Shown here piece after piece: positions 13,336 through 25,686 of a stretch of 64,000 nt of DNA. The notes below the pieces were generated by a model. That model was not told the origin of the DNA, did no database searches, and saw nothing but the letters and a program-made list of their open reading frames with translations. Position 1 is the stretch's first letter. The number at the start of each line of letters is the position of its first letter. The stretch comes from Gymnogyps californianus (Eukaryota; Chordata; Aves; Accipitriformes; Cathartidae). The stretch spans positions 17,360,101 to 17,424,100 of the forward strand of contig NC_059500.1 of NCBI RefSeq assembly GCF_018139145.2, in the 5' to 3' direction. Made by a program: the position numbers and the translations under genes.

Positions 13336-16042
13336 GTGTTTTTGTCAGTATCATGCACAGATTTACTAGAGGACAGATAAGGGTGTTTACAAATCTCTAG
13401 GGTGAAGTACATACAATCTATAAATCGATTGAAACTCTGTGGAATAAATGAGCTGTGTTAGGGGTGGGTGGGTGGGGAGCAGAGAGACCTTGCATCATGG
13501 TCTCTGCAATCTGACCCCCTACTGAAGCAGGTTTTTACCAGAGTTATGTGAACAGCTGGTCATCCTGCTTTATCATCGTTCCACAAACTGCAGCTGAAAA
13601 TGTGTTTTGGGTTAAACTGAAAACTTCACTTCATTGCAAGTTTTTATTTTTTAAACTTCTATTTCAAATTTACTTAAAACAGATGAAGTGTAAAAAGAAG
13701 CTTTGTTTTTCATCTGAGATGATACTGTTTTGTTTCGAAAAGATTGAAATGAAATATGGAGGGTTTTTTTTCAGGCTTCCTTCCTTTGCTGACATAACTT
13801 GGCAAAACCAACATGCATTTAATGTTCCCATGAACATGAATCTGCATTTTTCAGTAAAGGTAGTTTTTAGCCAAAAAATATTGGGGATTATAAAAGGAAA
13901 AACAAAACAGGTTTTGATCCATTGGAGAACATGCTTTTTCTCACTGACATCTTACACTGAGCTTCCTCTGTATTGGTATCTGGCAGTTTTCTGGCTGCTC
14001 TTACAGTGCACACCTCGCTGCTTACCTGCAATTCTGGCCTGCAGTTCCACAAAGCCCACAGGCTTTTTGTACATGCTGCCCTTCCTGTATCAGCAAGAAG
14101 TACCAGGAGGTGGTGGTTGTTTCAGCACAAGGCAAAGTAGACTTTCCTATGTACTGCAGAAAATAATGCCATTCTGTCAAAACGGAAAGAAGGGAATGAC
14201 CTAATGGGCTTTCCTATTTCTAATTTCTGTTGCTTGCTTCCTACCTGAAGATGAAAATAAATTGTACTAGAAGTAGCTGTGATCAAAGAATCTAATAGCA
14301 AAAGGGTCTCCACAGGAAGCAGTATTTCCTAAAATGTAGCATACATGGTGATCCCCCCAGTAAAGCCAGATCAAATGAATAAATCCAAATCAACAAGGAA
14401 AGATCAAAAATACGTTGAACTGCCCCTAAGAAATTGCTATTTCCATGTAAATGTCAAGTCATTTCTAAACAAAGAACATCAGGTTGCTTAATTAAGATTT
14501 TCCAAGTTTTATATGTTACAACGACTTCAACGTCTTAAACTCCAAAACACTTTACCTTTTAAGGTTTTCTTTTCTGGTGTACATTTAAGGACTTTTGAAG
14601 TAACACTGAATTAAAGGAGAAGTACTACAAAGATTTCAGTAAATTTAATTAGCATAGCTGATGATCATCCATCTTTAAAGAACATGCATGCATTTCAATG
14701 CACTGCATGCATCTTGTTAATAGAAGGAAGAAAGTGACTTACGCAGGGAAGTGACTTATACATGACAAGTGGAGAGCAAACTTGTTTATGACTGAGTAGA
14801 TCATATAAACCAGGACCAATGCTAAAAAACATATTAGCACAATTTAGCAGGACATTTGTTCATCCCAGACATAGTGAATGTGCAAGATGTTAGCTCTTCA
14901 GTGATACACGTTTTATCACTAGAAGTAGAAGTAATATTTGCTTACAGAAATTATTAAATGATTATTTAATAAACTTAGAAAACTTAAATTGCAAACTATA
15001 GAACTAGATCTCTGAACAAAAACTTACTGACTGACTGAGCAGCTATTATTTAAGTGTTTTCACATGCAGTAGCCAAGAAGAGAATGGTTAAAATGACTTT
15101 TTCAGTGCATTTCAAAATGTTAAAAACATTAAAGCATGAAGATGTAATGAGGTAGAATAAATGGATCAGTCCTCTTCTCCGTTACTCTTAATTGCTTTCA
15201 TATTGTCCATCATTTCTATTGTCTTCATTTAACAATGCTATAATGTTTAACTTGGGGTGGAGAATCTAACTATTAGAAAGAGAGAATAAAAATAAAAAAC
15301 ATATGCAAACTCAAGTTTCAATGAGAAATTAAACACATTTGGAAAGACTAAACATCTTTCTTCACCTGTAATACCTTGACCCCAGTGAAAAGGCAAACAA
15401 ATGTTGGCGGTCATCCAGAACAAGACTCGATTCACAGATATGTTCCTTCTCTGCATGCACCACAGTAGTAGCAATTAGCAGGAGGAGGGGAGAAATGACT
15501 GATGAAAATTTGGGGTTAATTAAGGAATACTCAGAAGAACATATCCCAAAGCCAAAGAAATTTTAGGCCAAATCTGTGGTTGTGGCAACTCGATATAGAT
15601 CTATTGAAGTCAGAGACAAAATACTAATTGATACCAGTTGAATAGTTGCCTTATGAAGTTAAAGAAAATATCACTAACAATCGTAACTATAAAATCTCTG
15701 AGTCCAAAATAAGCCTTATAACAGTAGATATGCGAGGGTAAATTTCAAGTGTGGTGCAATTACCCCAGAAGTGAGACCTAAAGGGAACATCTGCAGCAAA
15801 CTGTGTCAGAGTTATGGACTAAAAGGAATGAAGCAGGGAACAAATGCACATACCTCATCACCACTCATCCCCAGATGAAAATTAGCACCAGTACTGGGGA
15901 TTCTTTTGTTCTTTAGAGTGTCACTACAACAGCAATGAAGTGTCTTTATTTCTATGAGGCAAGGTTCAGTAAAGTGGATGGTAAAGACAGGATGCAGGAA
16001 TTGCAACACACATGAGAATATCTGCTTGATAAAGTCATGTGA
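13336..16042. other. No gene called; holds an unusually long open frame
   Basis: An open frame of 218 codons runs from 13548 to 14204 on the plus strand. It is the longest in the window outside LTR or tandem-repeat DNA. The predicted peptide is rich in Phe, Leu, Lys and Cys and shows no domain I recognise. The underlying DNA is T-rich with homopolymer runs, which favours noncoding origin. Nothing else was recognised here. Confidence 0.4.
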
Positions 16043-16112
16043 CCCCCCCCAAGCAAAGAAAAATTAAAAAAAAAAAAAACCCAAAACCAAACCAAAACAG
16101 ACACCCCCCCCC
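16043..16112. repeat. Low-complexity C/A tract
   Basis: Runs of C8, A14 and C10 are separated by A/C-only sequence. This is a simple-sequence expansion with no coding meaning. Confidence 0.85.
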
Positions 16113-16714
16113 GATGTTTACCTGAGAACATAACTTCTACTGAACAGATCATTCTAAGTGAGCTAGATGGAGGGCAAAGAAGGGTGAAAATGAGAAGAAA
16201 ATGCATCAGGAGTGAAAAACATCTCATACATCTTTATATCCATTCTACCAAATTTCAGTTTTCCATCAAAAATAGGTCAAAGTCTGCAAAACCCAACCAA
16301 GTCAGAGTATTTCATAAGTTTGCATGAACATGCATGCAGCACGGTTCCTTTCAGAGGTCTGAGGACACTCAGGATACCTCCTTACGGAAGGAGAAATAAC
16401 ATCACTCAGATACTCATGTGAGTTAAATAGTAAAAGGCAATGATAACACTTTTAGGTATAATGTATAATGATAACCTTTTAAGTATATGGGAAGGAATTT
16501 TGGATTGCACCCTTCATAACATTCAGCAGTCAGATGACAGAAATGACCTTTTTTCTACACATAAGATCAACTCATAATGAAACAGACATCAGGTAATTAA
16601 CAAGAAAAAAAAGCTATATTTGTGCCAACAGCTTTCTCTTAGTGTAAAAATGGATCATGGAAGAAATCAGAGTTGGTGAGGAAATAACAGACTAAGATTG
16701 CAGAGCCAGCCCAG

Positions 16715-16842
16715 CATTCAAGGTCAGGTTGGATAGGACTCTGAGCAACCTGATCTAGTTGAAGATGTCCCTGCTTATTGCCGGGGGGGTTGGACTAGAT
16801 GACCTTTAAAGGTCCCTTCCGACCCAAACTATTCTATGATTT
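16715..16842 (+). mobile_element. CR1 LINE 3' end, relatively young
   Basis: The block contains the typical avian CR1 3' sequence: 'aaggtcaggttggat', 'gagcaacctgatctagttgaag', 'ttggactagatgacctttaaaggtcccttcc' and an 'attctatgat' tail. It is 5'-truncated, as is usual for CR1, leaving about 128 bp of the 3' UTR. The match to the remembered consensus is close, so this copy is younger than the other CR1 remnants here. Confidence 0.93.
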
Positions 16843-16878
16843 GGAGAAATGGCAGGCTGCAGAAAGCCACTTGTCTGC

Positions 16879-16920
16879 ACTCAGTTAAGCTCAGTTAAGT
16901 CCCAGTTAAGCTCAGCTGGG
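16879..16920. repeat. Short tandem repeat of about 10 bp, four copies
   Basis: Four imperfect copies of a ctcagttaag-like decamer lie immediately downstream of the CR1 tail. The last copy has drifted to CTCAGCTGGG. Confidence 0.6.
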
Positions 16921-19900
16921 ACTGACTGCCACTTCAGTGTATTTCCACACGGTTGTGTCATTCTGTTTAATTAATAATTTCAGAGTCTGTTTGAATGTTA
17001 TTTCAAAGACTACCTTCCCTTCACTATCTCAAAAAAATCTGTGAAAACACATATGGAATATTTACGATAAGTGTATTAAAAACCCCAGATAGTACCTGTT
17101 GAATTTTGCAGAGGTTTTTAACAATTGCTGTAAGATGGTGAATTTGATTACCAACCAGAGAGCAGGGTAGAATAATTACTAAGTTTACTGAAAAAAAATT
17201 AGAGGCTGAGTACCAAGAGACTAATGAGTTCTGAATTATAGCTGGCCACCTAAAGTGGAAAGGTAGTATTTCTAGACATTTTGAACTAGATGTTAGGTTG
17301 CATATGAATTTCTTTATCTCCATTTGAGAGGCTAAAAAGGCAGGAAACTGTTTTTCCTTCCATCTAAGTCCTCACCTGTTTGACCAGCTCCAGAGTAACT
17401 TACAACAGACTTGGATCTTGGTGACTAGCATTTTAGCAGAATACTGAAAACTGTTGTTCTGAATAGTCCTGACAGGAGGACAGATTTCACAGTTTTGAAA
17501 TGGCAAAAGAAAGTTAAGCAAGTCTCTACAATGACCACGTGTCTACCTGGGGAAGAGGCTGTGAGGACTGTGGGATTGTTACAGCAGTGCTACTGAATAA
17601 CTCACTCTCTGGTGTGGAAAACTTGCCAACTGTCCCACATCAGCAGGCAGCCTTCCGGGAACCTGCTTCTTTTCTGGGATACAGGTTTTCTTTTTGTTAA
17701 GGAGTAAAACAAAAAAAATTCAGAAAGGGTCATATGACTTACAGCCGCTCCTAACTACTGAAAGTATTTTCGGTGGATGGGTATAAAAAAACATTCATTT
17801 GAATATATCCAGAGAATTATAAACACATCTGTTGCTCTAGTAAATGGCTGAAAATTGATTCATCTCTTCTGAGGCCTCATATAATTGTACAGTAAGCAGA
17901 AATCATCACAAAAATTCAGAGCTATACAAAATTTGCCACTCTTTTATAATTAGGATTAACATTGGGAAAAACATTGATTTTTTTAGTTAATTTATCAAAA
18001 TATAACAATACATTCTTAGCCTTTCCCAGTTGCAATGAAATGCAACTTAGCTTAAAATCTTTTCCACTGAAATTTAACTGAGACTACACTGCCTCCAAAT
18101 TAGATAGTTAAGAATGACCATAGAATCCCAGTCCCTTAGCTGGTAGCCCATACCCCACAGTGTTTTTGATGATATTACCACATCCTTAACTTTGCTTGGT
18201 CTTTTCCTTTTACCTCTAGAATTATATATACTTTTGAAACAAAGTAGGAATCTTTCAATGAAATATCTAAATATTTGATTTTGAAACAAAGCACTTCAAA
18301 CTTTATCTTTTCTTGTTTTTAATGAATTCAACACAGATTTGATAGAAAACTTTACAAAGTCCTCTAGTTTTCATGTCTATGTCTATATCATATTTTAAAT
18401 CACATTTAAAACCCAGGTTGCTATTCAAGCCAATCAGAGAGTTTTGGATCTCTTACTTAAGAGGCAAGAGCAGATGACTATTGTTTATAGTCACTCCAAT
18501 GTCCCACTCTCACAGGCATATGTGCTCTGAGCAGACTCAAGAAAACTTCAGTCCTACTCCTTTCTTTTCTCCCATGTCCTTCCCTTCCCCACAATTTTGG
18601 GATTTTATGCATTCATACTCTCCAATCATTTCTTGTTTGTATTCCAGTTCTTTAAAACGACATCTGTGATGGTTTCTGCTGGTTTGTATCTTCATCTCAT
18701 CCTCGTGTCCTTTGAGTCTGAGGGAGGATATGCCTCCCTCAACTTCACCATCACTTTTTCCAACAGATGCATCTAATGATACGTCTTAAATTTATTCTTG
18801 TCTTCATCAGAGGATTCTACTAAGACTGCCTCAGGCCCCACTGATATTTCCACAGGGACTGAATATGACGTGTGACTCATCAGGCTGAGAGGTAGTGTTT
18901 ACTTGTTTCTCTTCACAATTTTGGGAATAAATGAGACATATCCCTGAAGAACCACCTGCTTGATTTCCTTTCCAGATTTCCTAAAAGACTGTTATCATGA
19001 CATGTCTTCCATGGAGGACATCTCTCCATCGACTTTGTTATACAGAAATCAAATGTTTTTAAATTACAAATCTTAAAAAAAAAACCATCAAGATTATATG
19101 TAACATCTTTTTTTTTTCTTTTAAATGCCTCTACTATTTAATAAAATGGCATCAGTAGTTGTAACACTTTCGAAAGGATGGCTCCTCTCTGCAATCATTT
19201 ATGCTGGTTCTCTCTTTTCAGTGTCACCTGCCAAACTTGTTTATATACACATTAATTAGCTTCCAAATCAATCAAATTTCTCTACTAGTGTTCAATCCTC
19301 TTTACCAACACAGTATCACAATGCCATTTCCCTCGTATTCTTTAAAAATGCAGTGTTAATGCCCATTATTGTTTACCAAATATTCTTTATTATTTACTCC
19401 ATTTAACTTTTAAAGGTATGGCATGCTCTCATTTTAACTTTAAAGCCATGGCATGCTCTCCTTTACTGATAAAGATGTTTCTTCTGCTGCTAATTTCATC
19501 ATCTCCTTTTGCATATTTGGTCACTTTTGGTCTTCTTTTGAACTTGGTTAAGTTCCATTTACCTTTTTGACCACAGAATACTCCAGTTGATGATCTTATT
19601 TTCATTGATTTCACTTCAATGTTCTCTACACCCTACACCAAGGCAAGTATGTTCTCTAGGTGTCTGTAAATCATTATTACTATTTAACTGTTTTTCCCAT
19701 ATTGGTACCCAGAAGTCAATCAGACTTTGCATCATCTATGCCTGGCACAGTATTAAACAAACAAGAGCTTCATATATGCAACATCTTCTGTAGTTAGTAT
19801 CTATATTAATTGCAACATGAGTTCTTTTGCGTTCATGTTAATTATATGCATACACAAGTAACTTTGTATTAAACAGATCTGCATATATATGCCTGTTTTG

Positions 19901-22319
19901 TGTTTCTATTCATGTGCCAATTTCATGATATATCTGCATTTCATTATTAATACTATGTATTCTATGATAATACAAATATAATTTCCATATGGTATCTGCA
20001 ATTTCCCAGCCCAAACTATTTGGCTAACTTCATCTTAAACATTTCTCAGCTGACACAGAATGCTTCTTCACCAAAATAACTAGAAATGCTGAGCAGCTGG
20101 CTAGTGTGCAGAGAAAAACATTGAGTGCTGAGATTCTCTATGAAAAGCTTTCTTGGAAACATGTGAAAGGGATGAAGTTTTCATCCTGTGGCTAACACAC
20201 AGCTATAGTGAGTGTCAGTGCTAACCTCAGTCCCAAATTTGCAAATAGTTTTACAAGAAAACTTTTTTGCACATGTACCATTTTCCAGCCACATTCAGAG
20301 ATTCATTAAATATTTCATGAATTCTTTTAGGTCTTTCAGAAAAAGTTAGAATATTCCATGAAGAAAAGTTATGTTGCAGATATGTAGTACCTATCTGACA
20401 AAGGCTAGACATCCAGAACTGGTTTCTTCCCTCAGATCTTTACAGACTTCTTGCTAGTTCTCATATGACTAAGTATGCACCAGGATCACAGGTCAGAACA
20501 GCCCTATGATAGGGGGAGGCCGACACCCCAAAAGTATTGTTTGGTTGGGTTAATGTACAGGACAAAGCACAGGCTGTTCTGTCTACAAATAGAGCAAAGC
20601 CACAATTAGTAACTCAGATTTACAGACTTTTAAAATGTTCTAGAAATTGCTAATAAATTCCAATGGAGTCAATAAGGAGAGAATTATTCTTCACACAGTT
20701 AGAAAAGTCAATGAGTTAGTATCAAAGCCTCAAAGCTGGGATTAATTTGAAATAGTTTAGACTCCTAATATATTTACATGGCAAAACATACTTTTCAACC
20801 TTATCAGGACAATGCACATGTACTCATGTGGTACAAGTCTTGGATTAATCACAAACACACTATTTCCTAAGGCCCCAAGGCAGTATCTAGGAACTACAAT
20901 GGGCAAGATTAACATTCATATATTCTGTATATCAATATTAAATATTCATATGTTAATACCTTACTCTGTCTTAGCAAGTTTCTGTGCCATTGTATTAACT
21001 TCGCACAATGCTGTGTGAGACAGGACTCTTCCCATCAATATGTTCATTATACTGCTGCACTAGACAGATGCAGGAGTAAGCTGCTTATACAGTATGGGGT
21101 CATATCAAGCTAATATTTTGATAGTAAGTTAGTCAAGCATTATGCAAATATGATTCACTGTGTTGAAAACAAATGGTAAAACAGTAGATGGTTCACTTGA
21201 ACAGAACCACTCACTGTACTAAAGTTAGTGTAGGGGTTGCTCCTGGAAGGGTTGCTGGAACATGTCTGGAGGAGGTATGGCTTTATTATTTTGAAACAGG
21301 AGACAGATTTTTCCCCTTACAGTTTCCACTATTGGAAACTACCACTGCCTGAAGAGCACACACCAGCTATACATTTATTCAAGGTAAACTACTTTAAGAG
21401 GCCCAGCCCATTTCTGTCGTCACTCTTTCTCATGTCCCAGGAACATCTGCCGATTTTCAGCAACGGGCAAGCTTTCCTAGGTTTCTAGGCTAGGATAAAC
21501 CCTGACAGTCAGTGAAGAATCACTTATACCATAAATTGTTCTCTGCCAAGACATTGATACTTATAAGGTGATATTGGACATAGTACCAGATCATACTTAC
21601 AATCATTTAAATTCCAGTGAAAGAACAGAGTGAATCTATGGAGTAATAAATATAGCTTGCAAACTACTGCAACACTTTATGAAAATGTGTACATATAAGA
21701 ATTATTATGCAAGCTGAGTAATTAAATATGTTCTTTCTTTTTCCTGTTACACTGGCAGTTTTCATACTGTGCTGATAAATCATTAAATGTACATTCTCCC
21801 TTTCACAAGTTAGTTTTAGAAAAGCAGAGACTTAGGCTTCTTCAAAAATACTTCTCTTTCCTCTTCCCCCATTTTTTGAGGTACCTAAAGATGCAGCTAA
21901 GTGCTTGACTTACTTATAACCAGAAGTACTGAGCTTTACCCAACCACCTCTACTAATGCTGCATGCGTAAAACAAGTATAAATAGATAAAAAGACTCCTA
22001 CACTCTTCCTACAGTGATACCATCGCAGCAGTCCCACAGCAGACAAGCTTTTTCTGTAGCTGCAGAGGAAGTAGAAGGATATGCTTCACAGGAAACAGAG
22101 GCAGAAAACACCCATTTGGTCACACGAGATTTTGCACAGCTATGCTACCAGTAGGTCCCAACAGTCTTATCTTTTTCCTTAGAATTTCTAGTTCCTTATC
22201 CTCCCCTCTGCCAGCCCTCTTTGTTGCTCAGTTGCCTTGCTTGAATACTTGGAGTCCAAACTTGCATTGCTTGCTCTTCCTTGTTTGGGCCTAAGAAATT
22301 TTCTTCTTTTATTTGTACT
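16921..22319. other. No gene recognised; one small tandem duplication
   Basis: AT-rich, with open frames of 99 codons or fewer. At 19402-19464 an approximately 31-bp unit carrying GGCATGCTCTC is present twice in tandem with a few differences. The rest shows no repeat family or exon I can name. Confidence 0.5.
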
Positions 22320-22495
22320 ATTACTTTGAAGACATTTTATAAGCTATCATCATGCCATCCTTCATCCCCTCCCTCCCCTCACCATAAGACTTCTCTTTTC
22401 TAGGCCATAAAGTTTTATGTTCTCTCATCTTACGGCATTCCTCAAGAACTGTAAAATCTTTGTTGTCCTTCTGTATATTTTTCATGTTGATCATA
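22320..22495 (-). mobile_element. Ancient CR1-like LINE fragment, antisense
   Basis: The plus strand reads like the antisense of the CR1 ORF2 C-terminal region. A 'ttttataagctatcatcatgcc' stretch is followed by 'cttctcttttctaggcc', then 'ttctctcatcttacggcattcctcaaga', then 'tgttgtccttctgtat'. The order matches the better-preserved copy at 46190-46870. It is heavily diverged, with no intact frame. Confidence 0.55.
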
Positions 22496-23853
22496 TAAAC
22501 ACAGAGAAGAGTGAGGATTTTTGCCTAGTGTTTATTCCAGTCAACACTTAGGTGGGAGGCATACAGAAAATAGCACAGATGATACTCTGCATCCCTACTT
22601 CAATAGTACAGGGAACGATGCCAACTGTTCCCTGGGTGCTGTGCAGTACAACCCTTCTCCAGAGAAAAAGTGTGTTCTTAAAACAGTTTGATGATACACA
22701 TAGACTGATAGAGTTACGTTAAAGAAAATAAATCTACTGGAGAAGCAGATTTTAGTAGCTATTTTAGCTGATCCTATAGTCACTTATACACTTTCCAGTT
22801 ATAACTTATTCCATTAAGCAAACTAATTTCAAGTATAGTTACAAAGGGCTTTTTTTGGATGCTACATATGCCCACAGAAGAATTTCTTTAAGTACTACAC
22901 CCATTGGTGGCTGTAGTTTTTCATAGCCGTGTCATCAAAATGTTAGACCTTCAAAACTACAGGACAAACTTTGTCTGAGTTTATACTTATGTCCCTTTGC
23001 AATTTTAAGAGCTTGTTCTGGAGATATTGCCTTTCACACTACTGGGACATTTAAGCTAACATTGGCTTTCTTTTTCCACTATTTTTTCTTCAAATAACTT
23101 CACATGCTTCCACCTCCATTAATTGATGCCTGCCCCCATGTCACTTTCTAAGACATCCATGCAAAACTTTTCAGATTTTCAGCCAGAAAGGCAGAAGAAA
23201 GAAACATGATGAAACCCTGTATGTTTGTAATTGTATGCACCAAAAAGGAAGGGTGGGTGAAAATTTTCCCCTGATACCCTGACACAACATAAGAACTTTT
23301 AAAGAATAACATTCAGCTTGGCTTCCATCCCAAGAGGGAGTTAATCTGTTTCCTTCCAGTGACTTTGGTTATAATTTCCCAAAGCTGAACAGCAACAGCA
23401 CGGCTTCCAGGCAGAATGAACAGCTGATACTGGGGTGTCTCATTACTTTTGTGGAATTTCACTGCCTTCAATTTTATTCTGTGGACTGAACTTAGAGAGT
23501 AAAAGAAGACTTACCCCAGCAGATACTATTATTTTTCATTATCTTATTGTTATGAAAGTACTATTTTGTAAATTATTTCCTCATGTTTATTAATAGAAAC
23601 TCCTATTAATAGTTCTGACAATAGCAATGACCTTTCTCTGTCTTATCTGTTAAAAACGTACTTTGAACAATGCCTCCATGCCATAATAACTGTACATAAT
23701 AACTGCATATAACACATATAACTGGTATCAGAAACCTCACGTCCAACCCTCTTTTCTCCTGCCTAATAGACTTTGTTACATTGCCCAGCTAACTGGTTTA
23801 TGCATAAGGTTTTGCGTTTTTCCTTCTTTTAACACCAAAAAACACTTTCATAG
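22496..23853. other. No gene or repeat recognised
   Basis: AT-rich sequence with only short open frames. It leads into the pyrimidine-rich stretch just before the candidate exon at 23854. Confidence 0.5.
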
Positions 23854-24002
23854 GTTTGGGCTCTCCTATCGCCCAGCATCCGAGGCCAGAGAACAGCTCT
23901 GGATGGTGAGCCAATGCTGCCAAACAAAGTGATGCAGCTCCAGACTCAGCTTCAGGATGCAGAAAGCCAATTTATTTCCACCGGCGTTGTTCTGACCCCC
24001 CT
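23854..24002 (+). other. Candidate internal exon (weak)
   Basis: A 149-bp block is clearly richer in G+C and CpG than its surroundings. It is preceded by a pyrimidine-rich stretch ending in TTTCATAG and followed by a consensus GTAAGT donor at 24003-24008. Exactly one plus-strand frame is open across it. That frame is closed by TAG at the acceptor side and TAA within the donor, so the open stretch coincides with the splice borders. The peptide of 49 residues has a Gln-rich segment (residues 33-39) that could be helical, but no family I recognise. A 49-codon frame is not rare by chance, so this is only a candidate. It could also be a noncoding-RNA exon or a conserved element. Confidence 0.28.
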
Positions 24003-25167
24003 GTAAGTATCTTCTAAAGACAGCTTGGCAGTGTTAGTAGTATTTTTAAATTGCTAAAAACAGGCTAAGTCTGTCTAAACATATGCTATTCACCAGCTCT
24101 TGTCAAAGCAATTCTGCTTTTTCTACATGATGGTCCAGCAGATCATGGAAACCTGCTGCACAGACTATTTATTTTAGTCCAAAGCTAGGCCCTCAAGCTA
24201 TGATCAAGCCCATCCGAGCAGTGAACACAATAAATACTGCTTTACTGTCTCATACAGTAACAAGGCCTCTCTTTCAGGGGGAATTTGTGAGCTGTGTCAG
24301 CAAATGCAACTCAGTAAGGAGGCATATCGCTGGCTATAAAACACTCTGTGCCAGACCTCTGGCTGCACCTGAGGACCTCTGAGGTACCTGCCGAGAGATG
24401 GCAGATGAAAGCCCTCTGCCTTCATCTGCACCCTCCCAAAATCCCAGTGCAAGGCGCAGCATCTGCAAGGAGCTGGTGTTCAGAGCAGCATAAAACAGAA
24501 GTAGATACAGCTACTTATTTTACTTTATCTACTTAGTGAAGCAAAACAAAGAGGCACTGAGGGGAGCAAAAATTAAGCTTACTCACAAAAATAAAACAAA
24601 AGCAGCTAAAGGAACAGAAATTGCAAAGAAAACACAACTGTTTTAGTGCTGATCAGCAGGGTCTGATGCAGCTCACCAAGCAGTGGGGTCATTATGGTGG
24701 TGTATGTTGTCACACGCACTGTGTGTAACACAGTGGTAACACACCAGCCATTGCCCAAGGAACGAATTCAGTCACGCCGTGCCTTCTGCTTCCTTCCTTG
24801 CTATGTGCGAGTGACACATGGCATGCCGCCACTCTCGCTGGCACCAGGTAGCTGCCAACATGACCATGGAAGGGAAGCCAATGCTCGTGCGTGTTCATGC
24901 AGGTCGCCCATCTCCCCCACCATATCAGATCAGGAACAGCATCCTTCAGTCACTCCTCCTCTTGGCAACCTGGGCATTTGGCACAGGATGGGAAGGGAGA
25001 AGCTTGTTGTCCTGTGCGTGGACAGGCATGGGCTGCAGCATGATCCTGCACAAGCACCTGAGCTAGTTTCCTAGTTGTTCCTGCCTTTTCTGGACAGCAA
25101 TGAAATGTAAGATGCTAAGATGGAGGCCTGGGAGCTGCTTGAGGCAACACAAACACAATGGCATGGT
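24003..25167. other. No gene called; G+C-richer sequence before an LTR
   Basis: The segment 24690-25080 is richer in G+C and has overlapping frames of up to 126 codons on both strands. Several frames being open together points to composition, not coding. No ERV protein motif was seen despite the LTR that follows. Confidence 0.45.
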
Positions 25168-25686
25168 TGTGTTGGAGATATGTGAGAAACAAAACCAAAG
25201 GATGCTACTTAGTTAACAAGGCGTGACCTTGACAAGAGAAATGAGATGACACCATAAGTCAGTTGGGTAAAGAAATACCAAGATAAGCACAAGGACAACC
25301 AAAGAGCTACTTGAACTTTGAGTTACCTATCCTAATTAACACACTAGAAAACCTGCTCTTAGGTAGGGAGAGCCCCCTACCAACAGAAACCCCTTCCTCA
25401 CAGAACATGCTCAGTAAAAAAGGAGGACACTGCAACTTTAAGTGCAGATGAGGCTTGCGAGAACCAATAGGAAGGAGGGTAACTCAGCGAAACTGTAAAA
25501 GTACTGATAACTGTTGCATGAAATGTGTAAAATGCTTTACTGTGTGTTAACCAAGTGTGCTAGCTTTGTGGAGTTACCACCTAGCACCCATCTCTGTGCA
25601 GACATGAAATAAACAAATATCTCGACTCTGTGTGTTAATCGGCTTTTTGCACACTGGGTAAAAGAGTCCTGATTTTTGGGACAACA
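25168..25686 (+). mobile_element. Probable ERV1-type (gammaretrovirus-like) solo LTR
   Basis: The element starts TGTGTTGGAGAT and ends GGGACAACA, about 519 bp. It has the expected order of LTR signals: a CCAAT box at 25464-25468, an AATAAA poly(A) signal at 25608-25613, and a U5-like end with the 'ctttttgcacac-gggt-aaaag' pattern seen in avian ERV1 LTRs. No clear target duplication was found, and no gag, pol or env-like sequence adjoins either side. The sequence just after the end (25687 onward) does not resemble a primer binding site I know. The first base could be 25168 or 25170. Confidence 0.65.

Noticed and set aside
24694..25074. 126-codon frame just upstream of the ERV1-like LTR, considered as an env remnant
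   Set aside because: No env, pol or gag motif is visible, and frames on both strands are open at once.
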